NCBI RefSeq assembly: GCF_001667035.1
Contig: NZ_LZIR01000021.1
Span: 1-64,000, forward strand
Source of the DNA: Mycobacterium sp. 852002-51057_SCH5723018
GTDB taxonomy: Bacteria; Actinomycetota; Actinomycetes; Mycobacteriales; Mycobacteriaceae
Length of the DNA: 64,000 nt
Reading direction: 5' to 3'
This document shows positions 37,222 to 47,475 of this stretch, piece after piece. The position numbers and the translations under genes were made by a program. Under the pieces are notes generated by a model. That model worked only from the letters and a program-made list of their open reading frames with translations, was not told where the DNA came from and ran no database searches. Within the stretch, counting starts at the first letter, position 1; each line of letters opens with the position of its first letter.

Positions 37222-38439
37222 CTACCCGCCGCACTCCGCAATGCGCCGCCGCAAAAAGTCGCGGCCGGGCTCAGAACCGTTGGCCTCCAACGCCTTTCGG
37301 TACCAGCTGAGGGCTTCGGCGGGCCGTCCGGCGCGCCGCAGCAGATCGGCGCGGACCGTCTCGACCAAATTGGTGCGACTCAGCCGGGGATCGTGCGCCA
37401 CGGCGTCCAGGGCGGCCAGGCCGGCGTCCGGCCCGTCGCGGAAACCGACCGCCAGCGCGCGGTTGGCGCGCACCACCGGGGAATCGGTCAGCCGCAGCAA
37501 CCGGTCGTAGGCCGCGCAGATCGCGGACCAATCCGTCTGCTCCCAGGATGGCGCCGTCGCGTGCAACGCGGCGATCACCGCCTGCGGCAGGTACGGGCCC
37601 GGCGACCCCCGCGCCCGCCGCAACCGGTCCAGCCCGCGGGCGATGCGGCCGCGGTCCCACCGCCGGCGGTCCTGCTCCTCGAGCGGCACCAGCCCCCCGG
37701 CATCGTCCACCCGGGTCGCGCGCCGCGAATCGTGCAGCAGCATCAGCGCGGCCAGCGCGTGGGCCTCCGGCTCGTCTGGCATCAGCGCGCACAGCTCGCC
37801 GGCCAGCCGGACCCCTTCGTCGCACAGCTCGTCGCGAATCGCCGACGGGCCGGCCGTGGACCAATAGCCCTCGGTGAAGACCGAGTAGATGCAGCTGAGC
37901 ACGTGCGGCGTGCGCTCGGGCAGCAGCTCGGCGGGCGGCACCCGCAGCGGGATGTTGGCGTGCCGAACCTTGTTCTTGGCGCGCGTAATTCGCTGCCCCA
38001 CGGCCGCCTCGGTCTGCAGCAGCGCGCGGGCGATCTCGCCGACGGTCAACCCGGACACCAGCCGCAGGGTGAGCGCCAGCTGCGACTGCCGGTCGAGCGC
38101 CGGGTGCGCGCAGGTGAACATCATCCGCAGCTCGTCGTCGACGACCGGATGCGGGTCGGTGCGATCGGTGCGGGCTCGAATCTCGTCCACCACAGCCGCC
38201 AATTCCTTTCCCGGGCGCACCGATTCGCGGCGCAGCCGATCCCGGGCGCGGTTGCGTGCGACGGTCAGCAGCCAACCGCCGGGATGATCGGGCAGCCCGT
38301 CGCCGGGCCAGGTGCGAAGCGCCTCGGCGCAGGCCTCCTGGACGGCGTCCTCGGCGACGGTGAGGTCGCCGGACCACCGCGCGAGCGCGGCGACGGCCGG
38401 TCCCCACTCCCGCCGGAAGACGCCGTCCAGGTCGGCCAT
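37222..38439 (-). CDS. RNA polymerase sigma factor, ECF42-like with DUF6596/TPR-like C-terminal domain
   Basis: Sigma factor of 405 residues, much longer than ordinary ECF sigmas. Region 2 is seen in FRREWGPAVAALARWSGDLTVAEDAVQEACAEAL-type sequence near residues 8-42 and WLLTVARNRARDRLRR; region 4 in LTLRLVSGLTVGEIARALL followed by AAVGQRITRAK. The C-terminal ~240 residues (from ELLPERTPHVLSCIYSVF) form the helical DUF6596 domain of the ECF42 group, which replaces an anti-sigma factor as regulatory element. As in that group, a DGPF/YCII gene lies next to it (nine bases upstream on the transcript). This pair sits between rplA and mmaA4, which are neighbours in M. tuberculosis, so it looks like an insertion here or a loss there. 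Confidence 0.9.
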   Translation of the reverse strand: MADLDGVFRREWGPAVAALARWSGDLTVAEDAVQEACAEALRTWPGDGLPDHPGGWLLTVARNRARDRLRRESVRPGKELAAVVDEIRARTDRTDPHPVVDDELRMMFTCAHPALDRQSQLALTLRLVSGLTVGEIARALLQTEAAVGQRITRAKNKVRHANIPLRVPPAELLPERTPHVLSCIYSVFTEGYWSTAGPSAIRDELCDEGVRLAGELCALMPDEPEAHALAALMLLHDSRRATRVDDAGGLVPLEEQDRRRWDRGRIARGLDRLRRARGSPGPYLPQAVIAALHATAPSWEQTDWSAICAAYDRLLRLTDSPVVRANRALAVGFRDGPDAGLAALDAVAHDPRLSRTNLVETVRADLLRRAGRPAEALSWYRKALEANGSEPGRDFLRRRIAECGG

Positions 38440-38447
38440 TCGCGGGG

Positions 38448-39146
38448 CTACAGTCCCGAGAGGCCAGCCAGCTGCCGCAGCTCCACGGCCGACGCGGGGA
38501 TCATCGACGCGATCTTGACCGCCTCGTCGCGGTCGGCGGCGCCAAGCACGTAGAAGCCGTTGGCCACTTCGGCGCCTTCCGCGTACGGTCCGTCGGTGAG
38601 GAGGGCCTCGCCGTCGCGCACCCGCACCGTCGTCGCCGTGGACCGATCGTGCAGTGCGGACCCGCCGACAATGTGATTGCCTGCGGCAGCGGCGAATTCA
38701 CCGTGCCGAGCCGCCACGGCCTCCCACTCCGGTGTGCCCGGCGTGTGTGCGGACGCGGGTGGTTCCAGCAGCAGCGCCAGCCAGTCGTTGCCGGTGGTCG
38801 TGCGGGACGGCTCGAGCGAGTGGACGGTCGGCCACACCTCCACGGCGCCGTGCTGGGCGACCGGGACGCCGCGGGCCAGGGCCAGCGCCTCATCGAGATT
38901 CTCGGCCTCGAACACGTAGTAGCCGCAGGCCACCTCGGCGGCCTCGGCGAACGGGCCGTCGGTGACCACCGGCGCGTCGGGGCCACCGGTGATGCGGACG
39001 GCCGTCGCCGCGGGCGACAAGGCATCGCCGGCGCGGATCGCCGACCCCGCCTTGGAGTGGAACTCTTCAAAGGCCGCCATGATGGCGCCGTATTCGTCGG
39101 GCGTGCGCTCTTGTTCCCTGCTGATCAACAAGGCGAAGTACTGCAT
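38448..39146 (-). CDS. DGPF/YCII-related protein with two domain copies, ECF42 partner
   Basis: Protein of 232 residues made of two related YCII/DGPF domains. Copy one (~1-110) has MQYFALLISREQERTPDEY and VTDGPFAEAAEVACGYYVFE; copy two (~118-228) has EWEAVAARHGEFAAAAGNHI and LTDGPYAEGAEVANGFYVLG. The DGPF motif (DGPF, DGPY) is present in both. Genes of this type stand beside ECF42 sigma factors across actinobacteria; their biochemical role is unknown. The stop lies nine bases before the sigma gene start, on the same strand, so the two are cotranscribed with this gene first. Confidence 0.88.
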   Translation of the reverse strand: MQYFALLISREQERTPDEYGAIMAAFEEFHSKAGSAIRAGDALSPAATAVRITGGPDAPVVTDGPFAEAAEVACGYYVFEAENLDEALALARGVPVAQHGAVEVWPTVHSLEPSRTTTGNDWLALLLEPPASAHTPGTPEWEAVAARHGEFAAAAGNHIVGGSALHDRSTATTVRVRDGEALLTDGPYAEGAEVANGFYVLGAADRDEAVKIASMIPASAVELRQLAGLSGL

Positions 39147-39242
39147 TTGTCGTCACCTCCGATAGTGAGCGAAACCCTGTGTTCCACTCTCTACCTACTC
39201 GACGAACGACGCAGCGGCTAATCCGACAACGCGCCAAGAAAA

Positions 39243-40136
39243 CTAAGCGGCGGCGCCCGGCTTGAGGTAGGTCACCAGCATGACGTCGAGCATCTCGTCG
39301 GTGAAGTAGTGCTCGCAGCCGCGCAGGTACTTCATGTAGCGGTCGTAGACCTCTTCCGAGGTGACCTCGATGGCCTTTTCCCGGTTGGACTCCAGCGCAT
39401 CGCCCCAGATATGCAGCGTCTTGATGTAGTGCGGGCGCAGCGAAAGGGGTTCTGGCACTACGAAACCGGCCTTCTCGCCGTGCTCGACCATCATCTCGGT
39501 GGAGGGCAGCCGGCCACCCGGGAAGATCTCGGTGATGATGAACTTGATGAAGCGCGCGGTTTCGAAGCTCAGCTTCTTGCCGCGGGCGGCCATGTCGAAC
39601 GGGTGATAGCCCACGCTGCTCTGAATCGTCATCCGGCCGTCGTCGGGCATGATGTCGAAACACCGCTTGAAGAAGTCGTCGTAGTTCTCGTGCCCGAAGT
39701 GCTCGAAGGCCTCGATCGACACGATCCGGTCGACGGGCTCGTTGAAGTCCTCCCAGCCGTGCAGCCGCACGTCACGTGAGCGGGTGGTGTCGAGCGCCCC
39801 CAGCACCTGCTCGCAACGGGCGTGCTGGTTCTTCGACAAGGTCAGCCCGATAACGTTGACGTCGAACCGCTCGACGGCGCGCCTCATCGTGGTGCCCCAG
39901 CCGCAGCCGATGTCCAGCAGCGTCATGCCGGGCTTGAGGCCCAGCGTGTCCAAGTGCAGGTCGATCTTGGCGTACTGCGCCCCTTCGAGCGTCAGATCCG
40001 GCGGCTCGAAGTACGCGCAGCTGTAGATTCTGCTCGGGTCCTGGAACAGGGCGAAGAAATCGTCGGAGACGTCGTAGTGCGCCTGAATGTCTTCGAAGCG
40101 CGTCCGCGTCTTCGTCGGGCTCGGTTGATCAGCCAT
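39243..40136 (-). CDS. mmaA4: mycolic acid methyltransferase MmaA4 (hydroxymycolate synthase)
   Basis: MmaA4 (Hma) adds a methyl and hydroxyl group to the meromycolate chain, the first step to keto- and methoxymycolates. The 297-residue protein carries the SAM motif [25 protein letters not shown], and [19 protein letters not shown]. At this last site it has Glu, where the cyclopropane synthase-like MmaA2 two genes away has Gly ([11 protein letters not shown]). [20 protein letters not shown] and the end [10 protein letters not shown] are close to M. tuberculosis MmaA4. It is the last of the four-gene cluster on this strand. Confidence 0.94.
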   Translation of the reverse strand: MADQPSPTKTRTRFEDIQAHYDVSDDFFALFQDPSRIYSCAYFEPPDLTLEGAQYAKIDLHLDTLGLKPGMTLLDIGCGWGTTMRRAVERFDVNVIGLTLSKNQHARCEQVLGALDTTRSRDVRLHGWEDFNEPVDRIVSIEAFEHFGHENYDDFFKRCFDIMPDDGRMTIQSSVGYHPFDMAARGKKLSFETARFIKFIITEIFPGGRLPSTEMMVEHGEKAGFVVPEPLSLRPHYIKTLHIWGDALESNREKAIEVTSEEVYDRYMKYLRGCEHYFTDEMLDVMLVTYLKPGAAA

Positions 40137-40187
40137 TTTCTTCTTGTTCTCCTGGATGAATTCTGGGCGTAAGAACGATACCGAAGC

Positions 40188-41069
40188 TCACTTTTGCAAG
40201 GTGAATTGATTGCAGTCGATGTAACCCATCCGGAACGCCTTGGCCGAGCCGATCAGATACTTCATGTAGCGCTCGTAGACCTCTTCGGACTGGATCGCGA
40301 CGGCCTCCTCCTTGCGGGCCTCCAGCGCGTCGGCCCAGAAATCCAGGGTCTTGGCGAAGTCCAGCTGCAGTGACTGGCGGCGGGTCACCGTGAAACCGAC
40401 CTTTTCCGAGTGCTCCTCGACGGTTTCGATCATCGGTAGCCGGCCGCCGGGGAAGATCTCGGTCACGATGAACCGGATGAACTTGGCCATCTCCATCGTC
40501 AGGGGGATGCCCCGCTCCATGACCTGCTTGACGTGCAACCCCGTGATCGCGTGGAGCAGCATCACACCGTTGGCCGGCAGGGCTTCGTAGGTGAACTTGA
40601 AGAAATCGTCGTAGCGGTGAAAGCCGAAGTGCTCCAACGCCTCGATGACGACGATGCGGTCCACCGGTTCGCTGAACTCCGCCCAGTCGCGCAGCAGCAC
40701 CCGGCGCGAGCGGTCGCTGTCCACCCCATCGAGGACCTGCTGGCAGTAGGCGTGCTGGTTCTTCGACAGCGTCAGCCCGACGACGTTGACGTCGTATTTC
40801 TCGACCGCGCGCTTCATCACCGACCCCCAGCCGCAGCCGACGTCGAGCAGGGTCATCCCCGGCTCCAGTCCCAGCTTGTCCAGGGTGAGGTCGATCTTGG
40901 CGACCTGCGCCTCGTGCAGGGTCATCCCGTCGCGCGGAAAGTACGCGCAGCTGTAGGTGCGGGTGGGGTCGACGAACAGGCCAAAGAACTCGTCCGACAG
41001 GTCGTAATGCGCCCTGACGTTGTCGGAGTTGGACCGCATACGCGTGGCGCCCACTAGATTTTCAGACAT
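40188..41069 (-). CDS. mmaA3: mycolic acid methyltransferase, MmaA3-like
   Basis: SAM-dependent methyltransferase of 293 residues, most like M. tuberculosis MmaA3, which O-methylates the hydroxymycolate to methoxymycolate. Shared details are SRSN-like RMRSNSDNVRAHYDLSD, the SAM loop [30 protein letters not shown], and IVVIEALEHFGF, then HVKQVMERGIPLTMEMAKF. It ends YIDCNQFTLQK. M. avium-complex strains are usually reported to make keto and wax-ester but not methoxymycolates, so whether this enzyme still acts as MmaA3 is an open question. The start ATG follows GGAGG; spacing 51 bp to mmaA4. Confidence 0.85.
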   Translation of the reverse strand: MSENLVGATRMRSNSDNVRAHYDLSDEFFGLFVDPTRTYSCAYFPRDGMTLHEAQVAKIDLTLDKLGLEPGMTLLDVGCGWGSVMKRAVEKYDVNVVGLTLSKNQHAYCQQVLDGVDSDRSRRVLLRDWAEFSEPVDRIVVIEALEHFGFHRYDDFFKFTYEALPANGVMLLHAITGLHVKQVMERGIPLTMEMAKFIRFIVTEIFPGGRLPMIETVEEHSEKVGFTVTRRQSLQLDFAKTLDFWADALEARKEEAVAIQSEEVYERYMKYLIGSAKAFRMGYIDCNQFTLQK

Positions 41070-41151
41070 AGGTCCTCCCGACTACACAGACACCTTTAAC
41101 CAGGTGAGCCGTCCCCGGCACCCTACACGCGGCGGGGCACATCCCTTGCAT

Positions 41152-42033
41152 TTAAGATCGCACGCCCCCGGGTTTTTCCAGGGTGAACTGGTTGACGTCG
41201 ATGTACCCGATCCGGAAGGCGCCGGCGCAGCCGGTCAGGTACTTCACGTAGCGCTCGTAGACCTCTTCGGACTGGATCGCGATGGCCTCGTCCTTGTGGG
41301 CCTGCAGCGCCGCCGCCCACAGGTCCAGGGTCCTGGCGTAATGCGGCTGCAACGACTGGCGACGGGTCAAGGTGAACCCCGCCCTCGCCGAGCGCTCCTG
41401 CACCATCTCGATCGACGGCAACCGCCCGCCCGGGAAGATCTCGGTGACGATGAACTTGATGAAGCGGGCCATCTCGAACGTCAGCGGTATGCCCCGCTCG
41501 ACGCACTGCGGGCCCGTCAGCCCGGTGATCGTGTGCAGCAGCATCACGCCATCAGCGGGCAGGATGTTGTGGGCCATCTTGAAGAAGTCGTCGTAGCGAT
41601 CGTGGCCGAAGTGCTCGAACGCGCCGATCGACACGATGCGGTCGACGGGCTCGTCGAACTGTTCCCAGCCGGCCAGCAGCACTCGCTTGCGGCGCGGGCC
41701 GCCCATCTCGTCGAACGACTTCTGCACGTGGGCGGCCTGGTTCTTCGACAGCGTCAGGCCGACGACGTCGACGTCGTATTTCTCGATGGCCCGCCGCATG
41801 GTGGCGCCCCAGCCGCAGCCGACGTCGAGCAGAGTCATACCGGGCTGCAACCCCAGCTTGCCCAGCGCCAGGTCGATCTTGGCGAGCTGCGCCTCTTCCA
41901 GCGTCATGTCGTCGCGCTCGAAGTAGGCGCAGCTGTAGGTCTGGGTGGGATCCAGAAACAGCCGGAAGAAGTCGTCGGACAGGTCGTAGTGCGCCTGCAC
42001 ATCGTCGAAATGCGGCGTCAGATTCTTGCCCAC
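41152..42033 (-). CDS. mmaA2: mycolic acid cyclopropane synthase/methyltransferase, MmaA2-like
   Basis: SAM-dependent enzyme of 293 residues, most like MmaA2, which makes the distal cis-cyclopropane of alpha-mycolates and the proximal one of methoxymycolates in M. tuberculosis. Features: [52 protein letters not shown], and [19 protein letters not shown] with Gly at the position where MmaA4 and MmaA3 have Glu. [16 protein letters not shown] and the end [11 protein letters not shown] are also typical. The last five residues (GGVRS) extend beyond the usual end. 44 bp separate it from mmaA1. Confidence 0.9.
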   Translation of the reverse strand: MGKNLTPHFDDVQAHYDLSDDFFRLFLDPTQTYSCAYFERDDMTLEEAQLAKIDLALGKLGLQPGMTLLDVGCGWGATMRRAIEKYDVDVVGLTLSKNQAAHVQKSFDEMGGPRRKRVLLAGWEQFDEPVDRIVSIGAFEHFGHDRYDDFFKMAHNILPADGVMLLHTITGLTGPQCVERGIPLTFEMARFIKFIVTEIFPGGRLPSIEMVQERSARAGFTLTRRQSLQPHYARTLDLWAAALQAHKDEAIAIQSEEVYERYVKYLTGCAGAFRIGYIDVNQFTLEKPGGVRS

Positions 42034-42077
42034 GGCGCTCTGTCCCTCCCTCCGGCCGTGCCGGCCCCCCGGTCAGC

Positions 42078-43913
<1,836 letters not shown>

Positions 43914-43914
<1 letters not shown>

Positions 43915-45260
43915 CAGACTTCTACGTCGGTCTGGTGCTCCCGGCTGACCTCGACCATGAAGTTGGCGAAGTACCCCGTCAGCTGCGGGTCGGACATCAT
44001 CTGCCACTTCGGTGCCAGCAGCTTCATGTACCGCTCGACGTAGAGGAACTGCTTGCCGATCAGCACCAGTTCGCGGGGCAGCTTGACGTCGTAGGCGTCG
44101 GCCAGCGCCGACAGCTGCCGCCCGATGTCGGCATAGGACATGTCGCCCAGCGACTTCATGGTCAGCGGGGTGGCGAAGCTTTCCAGGTCCTTGGCGGCCT
44201 GGGCCTCCGGCTTCATGGTGCCGACGGCGCCCATCAGCACGACGATCTTGCCGGCCGCGGCGTGGTCCTTCTTGACCAGCAGCGCGTACACCAGCTCGCG
44301 CAGCAGCCAGCGGGTGCGGGGATCGATGCGGCCCATGATGCCGAAGTCGAAGAACACGATGCGGCCCTCGTCGTCGACGTAGAGGTTGCCGGCGTGCAGG
44401 TCGCCGTGGAACAGCCCGTGCCGCAGCCCGCCCTCGAAGACACTGAACAGCAGCGCCTTGACCAGCTCGGTGCCGTCGAACCCGGCTTTGCGGATGGCGG
44501 CCACGTCGTCGATGCGGACGCCGTGCACCCGCTCCATCGTCAGAACCCGCTCTCCGGTGAAGTCCCAATGCACGTGCGGCACCCGGATGTTCTTGCCCAG
44601 CGGTGAGGAGTGCAGGTGGGCTACCCACGCCTCCATCGACTGCGCCTCCAGGCGAAAGTCCAACTCCTCGGCCAGGTTGTCGGAGAAGTCGGCAACCACA
44701 TCCTGCGCCGAAAGCCGGCGGCCCAGCTTGGCCAGTTCGACGGCCTGGGCGAAGCGCTTGAGGATCTGCAGGTCGGCGGCGACCCGCCGCCGGATGCCCG
44801 GCCGCTGGATCTTGACGACGACCTCCTCGCCGCTGTGCAGGGTCGCGTAGTGCACCTGCGCGATGGACGCCGACGCGAACGGCGTCTCGTCCCACTTGGC
44901 GAACAGCTCGGACGGGTCGCCGCCGAGCTCCTCGACGAACAGCTCGTGGATCTCGGTCGCGTCGGCGGGGGGCACCCGGTCGAGCAGGCCGCGGAATTCG
45001 CGCGACAGCGACTCGCCGAACGCGCCGGGGCTGGACGCGATGATCTGGCCGAACTTCACGTACGTCGGCCCCAGGTCGGCGAAGGTCTGCGGGAGCTGCT
45101 TGATCACCTTCTGCTGCAACGGCCCCTTGGCCGGCAGCTTGGCGAGAACGCGAGCGGCGGTGCGCGTGACTTGCCAACCGGTGGCCGCCATCCGGGCCGC
45201 TTCGACCGGTAGCGGCACCCGGTCGAGCTTGGCCACCTCGCGGTGCTTGGTAGAAGTCAT
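43914..45260 (-). CDS. ABC1/AarF (UbiB-family) atypical kinase-like protein
   Basis: Protein of 448 residues of the ABC1/UbiB family of atypical protein kinase-like ATPases. The signature KFGQ (GPTYVKFGQIIASS) and the Ala-rich nucleotide loop (PFASASIAQVHYATL) are present, with the catalytic HGDLHAGNLYV and metal-binding FFDFGIMGRID. In other bacteria such proteins support lipid and quinone biosynthesis. M. tuberculosis Rv0647c is annotated 40 residues longer; the ATG at 45260 chosen here lacks a strong ribosome-binding site, so the start is uncertain. Coupled to lipG by a one-base stop/start overlap. Confidence 0.88.
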
Positions 45261-45312
45261 GACAGCAGTCTGCCAAATCGGCGGTGTCAAGTCCCAATTG
45301 CTGTGAGGGCGC

Positions 45313-46236
45313 TCACCGGGATCCCGCGACCGCGAAGTTCTCGGTGAGGGCCTCGAGCACCGGCCGCCAGACCGGTTCCGGAAGGTCGTGGCCCATCCCG
45401 TCGACCACGATGTATCGCGCGCCGGGGATGGCCGCGGCGACCGCCCGCCCGTTGCGCGGCCGCACCATCGGGTCGGCCGAACCGTGCAGCACCACGGTCG
45501 GCGCCGCGATCGCCCTGCTGTAACGGAGCAGGCTGCCGGTGCCCAGCACGGCGTCGAACTGGCGCAACATGCCCTGCGGGTAGCTGCAGCGCTCCGCGAG
45601 TCGCCGCACCCGCTCGCGCAGCTCGGCGTCGGACGGCAGGAAGTTCGGACCGTTGAATACCGCGACGTTGCGCACCTCGGAGGCCAGCTTCTCCTCGGCC
45701 GCGGCGTCTTGGGCCGGCGCATCGAGCGCGAGCTTGATGACGCGCCACGCCGGCAACGCGGAAAACGGCTTGCCGGTGGTGGACATGATGATGCCCACCG
45801 AGGCCACCCGCTGCGGCTCGATCGCCGCCAGGATCTGCGCGATCATGCCGCCCAGCGACGCGCCCACCACATGGGCCCGGTCGATGCGCAGGTGGTCGAG
45901 CAACGCCACCGCGTCGGCGGTCATGTCGATCAGGGTGTAGGGCACCGCGCTGGGCCTGCCCAACCAGTAGCGGCCGATCCGCCGATAGACGGGGCCGCGG
46001 GCGCGCAGGCCGTGCATCTTGCCCGACAGCCCGGTGTCGCGGTGGTCGAAGCGGATGACGCGGTAGCCGGCGTCGACGAGGCGCGCGCAGAAGCCGTCGG
46101 GCCACATCGGCAGCTGGGCGCCCAGGCCCATGATGAGCAGCGCGGGCGGGGCCGCCGGGTCGCCCAGGTCCTCGTAGTAGAGCTCGACGGCACCCTGCGC
46201 CGTCTCGTGGCGGGCGACGCCGTTACGCGTCAGCAC
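45313..46236 (-). CDS. alpha/beta hydrolase, LipG paralogue
   Basis: Hydrolase of 307 residues, homologous to LipG across its length: AVELYYEDLGDPAAPPALL matches LipG's KLYYEDMGDVDDPPVLL, then IMGLGAQL, VGASLGGMIAQ (nucleophile Ser), VVLHGSADPMVRP and DGMGHDLPE with the catalytic His. So this and lipG, flanking the ABC1 gene, are ancient duplicates. No signal peptide. The start GTG overlaps the end of the DinB-like gene by 14 bases, indicating coupled translation. Confidence 0.88.
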   Translation of the reverse strand: MLTRNGVARHETAQGAVELYYEDLGDPAAPPALLIMGLGAQLPMWPDGFCARLVDAGYRVIRFDHRDTGLSGKMHGLRARGPVYRRIGRYWLGRPSAVPYTLIDMTADAVALLDHLRIDRAHVVGASLGGMIAQILAAIEPQRVASVGIIMSTTGKPFSALPAWRVIKLALDAPAQDAAAEEKLASEVRNVAVFNGPNFLPSDAELRERVRRLAERCSYPQGMLRQFDAVLGTGSLLRYSRAIAAPTVVLHGSADPMVRPRNGRAVAAAIPGARYIVVDGMGHDLPEPVWRPVLEALTENFAVAGSR

Positions 46237-46843
46237 GCTTCTGCTGAGGCTGCTGAGGTGCCCAGGGCGTCACCCACCCTTCGATCGTCCAGCCCTCCCG
46301 GGCGGCGATCAACTCGTACATGGTGGCGCCGTCGATCGTTTCCCGGACGATGTCGGCGTGACCGGCGTGGCGGGCCAGCTCGTTGATCACATGCAGGATC
46401 ACCCAGCGCACCGACCAGGCCTCCTGGTTCTTGGGAAACCAAGGGATGTCCTGCGGGACGGGCACCGCGGCGTCGAGGTCGGCGGTTTCGGTCAGCCTCA
46501 GCGATTCGGCGTTCTGGGCTTCGAACGCCCGCAGCAGCCCATCGAGCGTCTCGTCGGTCCGCATCACGTGTTGTTCGCCGAACTGCTTGGCGATCTCCTC
46601 GAACGGCCGCGGGTCCTTCGGCGGCGCATCCGGCGCGGCGGCGACGCGCGCCATCCAGGTGCGTTGCATGGCGGTGGCGTGCTTGATCAACCCGCCGACC
46701 GACAGCGCGCTCGCCGACGGGGTGGCGCGAGCCTGTTCGTCGGTGAGGCCGTACGAGACGGCGAAATAGGCGCTTTGGTGGTAGGCCAGGTACTCGCGCA
46801 GCGCGCTGCGTTCGTCGGTCACGGGTGGGGCGAGCGCGGGCAT
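46223..46843 (-). CDS. DinB/DUF664-like superfamily protein
   Basis: Four-helix-bundle protein of 206 residues of the DinB/mycothiol-dependent enzyme superfamily. Metal-ligand His residues are in GGLIKHATAMQRTWM and in HVINELARHAGHADIVRE near the C-terminus, which gives the usual three-His site. Superfamily members include mycothiol S-transferases and maleylpyruvate isomerase, so a thiol-transfer role is possible, but the substrate is unknown. The next gene begins before this one ends; the second DinB-like gene ends three bases before its start. Confidence 0.82.
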   Translation of the reverse strand: MPALAPPVTDERSALREYLAYHQSAYFAVSYGLTDEQARATPSASALSVGGLIKHATAMQRTWMARVAAAPDAPPKDPRPFEEIAKQFGEQHVMRTDETLDGLLRAFEAQNAESLRLTETADLDAAVPVPQDIPWFPKNQEAWSVRWVILHVINELARHAGHADIVRETIDGATMYELIAAREGWTIEGWVTPWAPQQPQQKRADA

Positions 46844-46846
46844 TTC

Positions 46847-47392
46847 TCAATCCTCCTGGGTGAGGGTTGGGCGGTGGAGCCGGTGATGGAGGTACAGGTC
46901 TCGCAGGCAGGCGATTTCGGCACCATGGTGGATCGCTTCGCGATTGATGTGCAAGACCAGCTCGATCAGCGGGTGCTCGGCGTACTGCCCCTCGGCCGGG
47001 CCGCAGCGGCGTGTCAGGTCGGTGTCCGACAGCGACCGCACACCGCTGATCCACGCGGAGTAGGCCTCGTCGAGTTGCCGCACGGCGGTGGCGGCGTCGG
47101 TGGCGTAGGGCCAACTCTGGTAGCTGGCGGGCGGTCCGCCGAAATGGTGGTGGCTGCGCACGGCGAACACGCCGACGATGACGTGGGCCATGCGCCAGGC
47201 GATGGTGGTGAACGGCGTCGGGACGGGTGCTGGGAACGCGAAGTCCACCGACCCGTCCGGATGCACGGTCCAGCAGTTGGGCACCGGCTGCCAGAAGTAT
47301 TCGTCGTCGGACAGGCCCTCCAAGCGGGGGCGCAGGTGCGCGCGCCAGTGCCAGTCGAGCTGGTCGGCCAGCTGCATGGTTAGGTTCGGCAT
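46847..47392 (-). CDS. DinB-like superfamily protein
   Basis: Protein of 181 residues (with the ATG at 47392; an earlier in-frame start at 47416 adds eight residues). It is another DinB-fold four-helix protein: TTIAWRMAHVIVGVFAVRSHHHFGG carries the first His, and VLHINREAIHHGAEIACLRD the later pair. It also contains the family-typical NCWTVHPDGS near residue 40. It starts the minus-strand run DinB-DinB-hydrolase-ABC1-lipG-mmaA1-4. Substrate unknown. Confidence 0.82.
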   Translation of the reverse strand: MPNLTMQLADQLDWHWRAHLRPRLEGLSDDEYFWQPVPNCWTVHPDGSVDFAFPAPVPTPFTTIAWRMAHVIVGVFAVRSHHHFGGPPASYQSWPYATDAATAVRQLDEAYSAWISGVRSLSDTDLTRRCGPAEGQYAEHPLIELVLHINREAIHHGAEIACLRDLYLHHRLHRPTLTQED

Positions 47393-47475
47393 GGCGCCGA
47401 GCTTGCCACCAAGCACTGACAGGCGTCCCTACGCGACGGCTTTGTCGCGGCCGGAGGCCGCCGTAAAGTTCGGGA

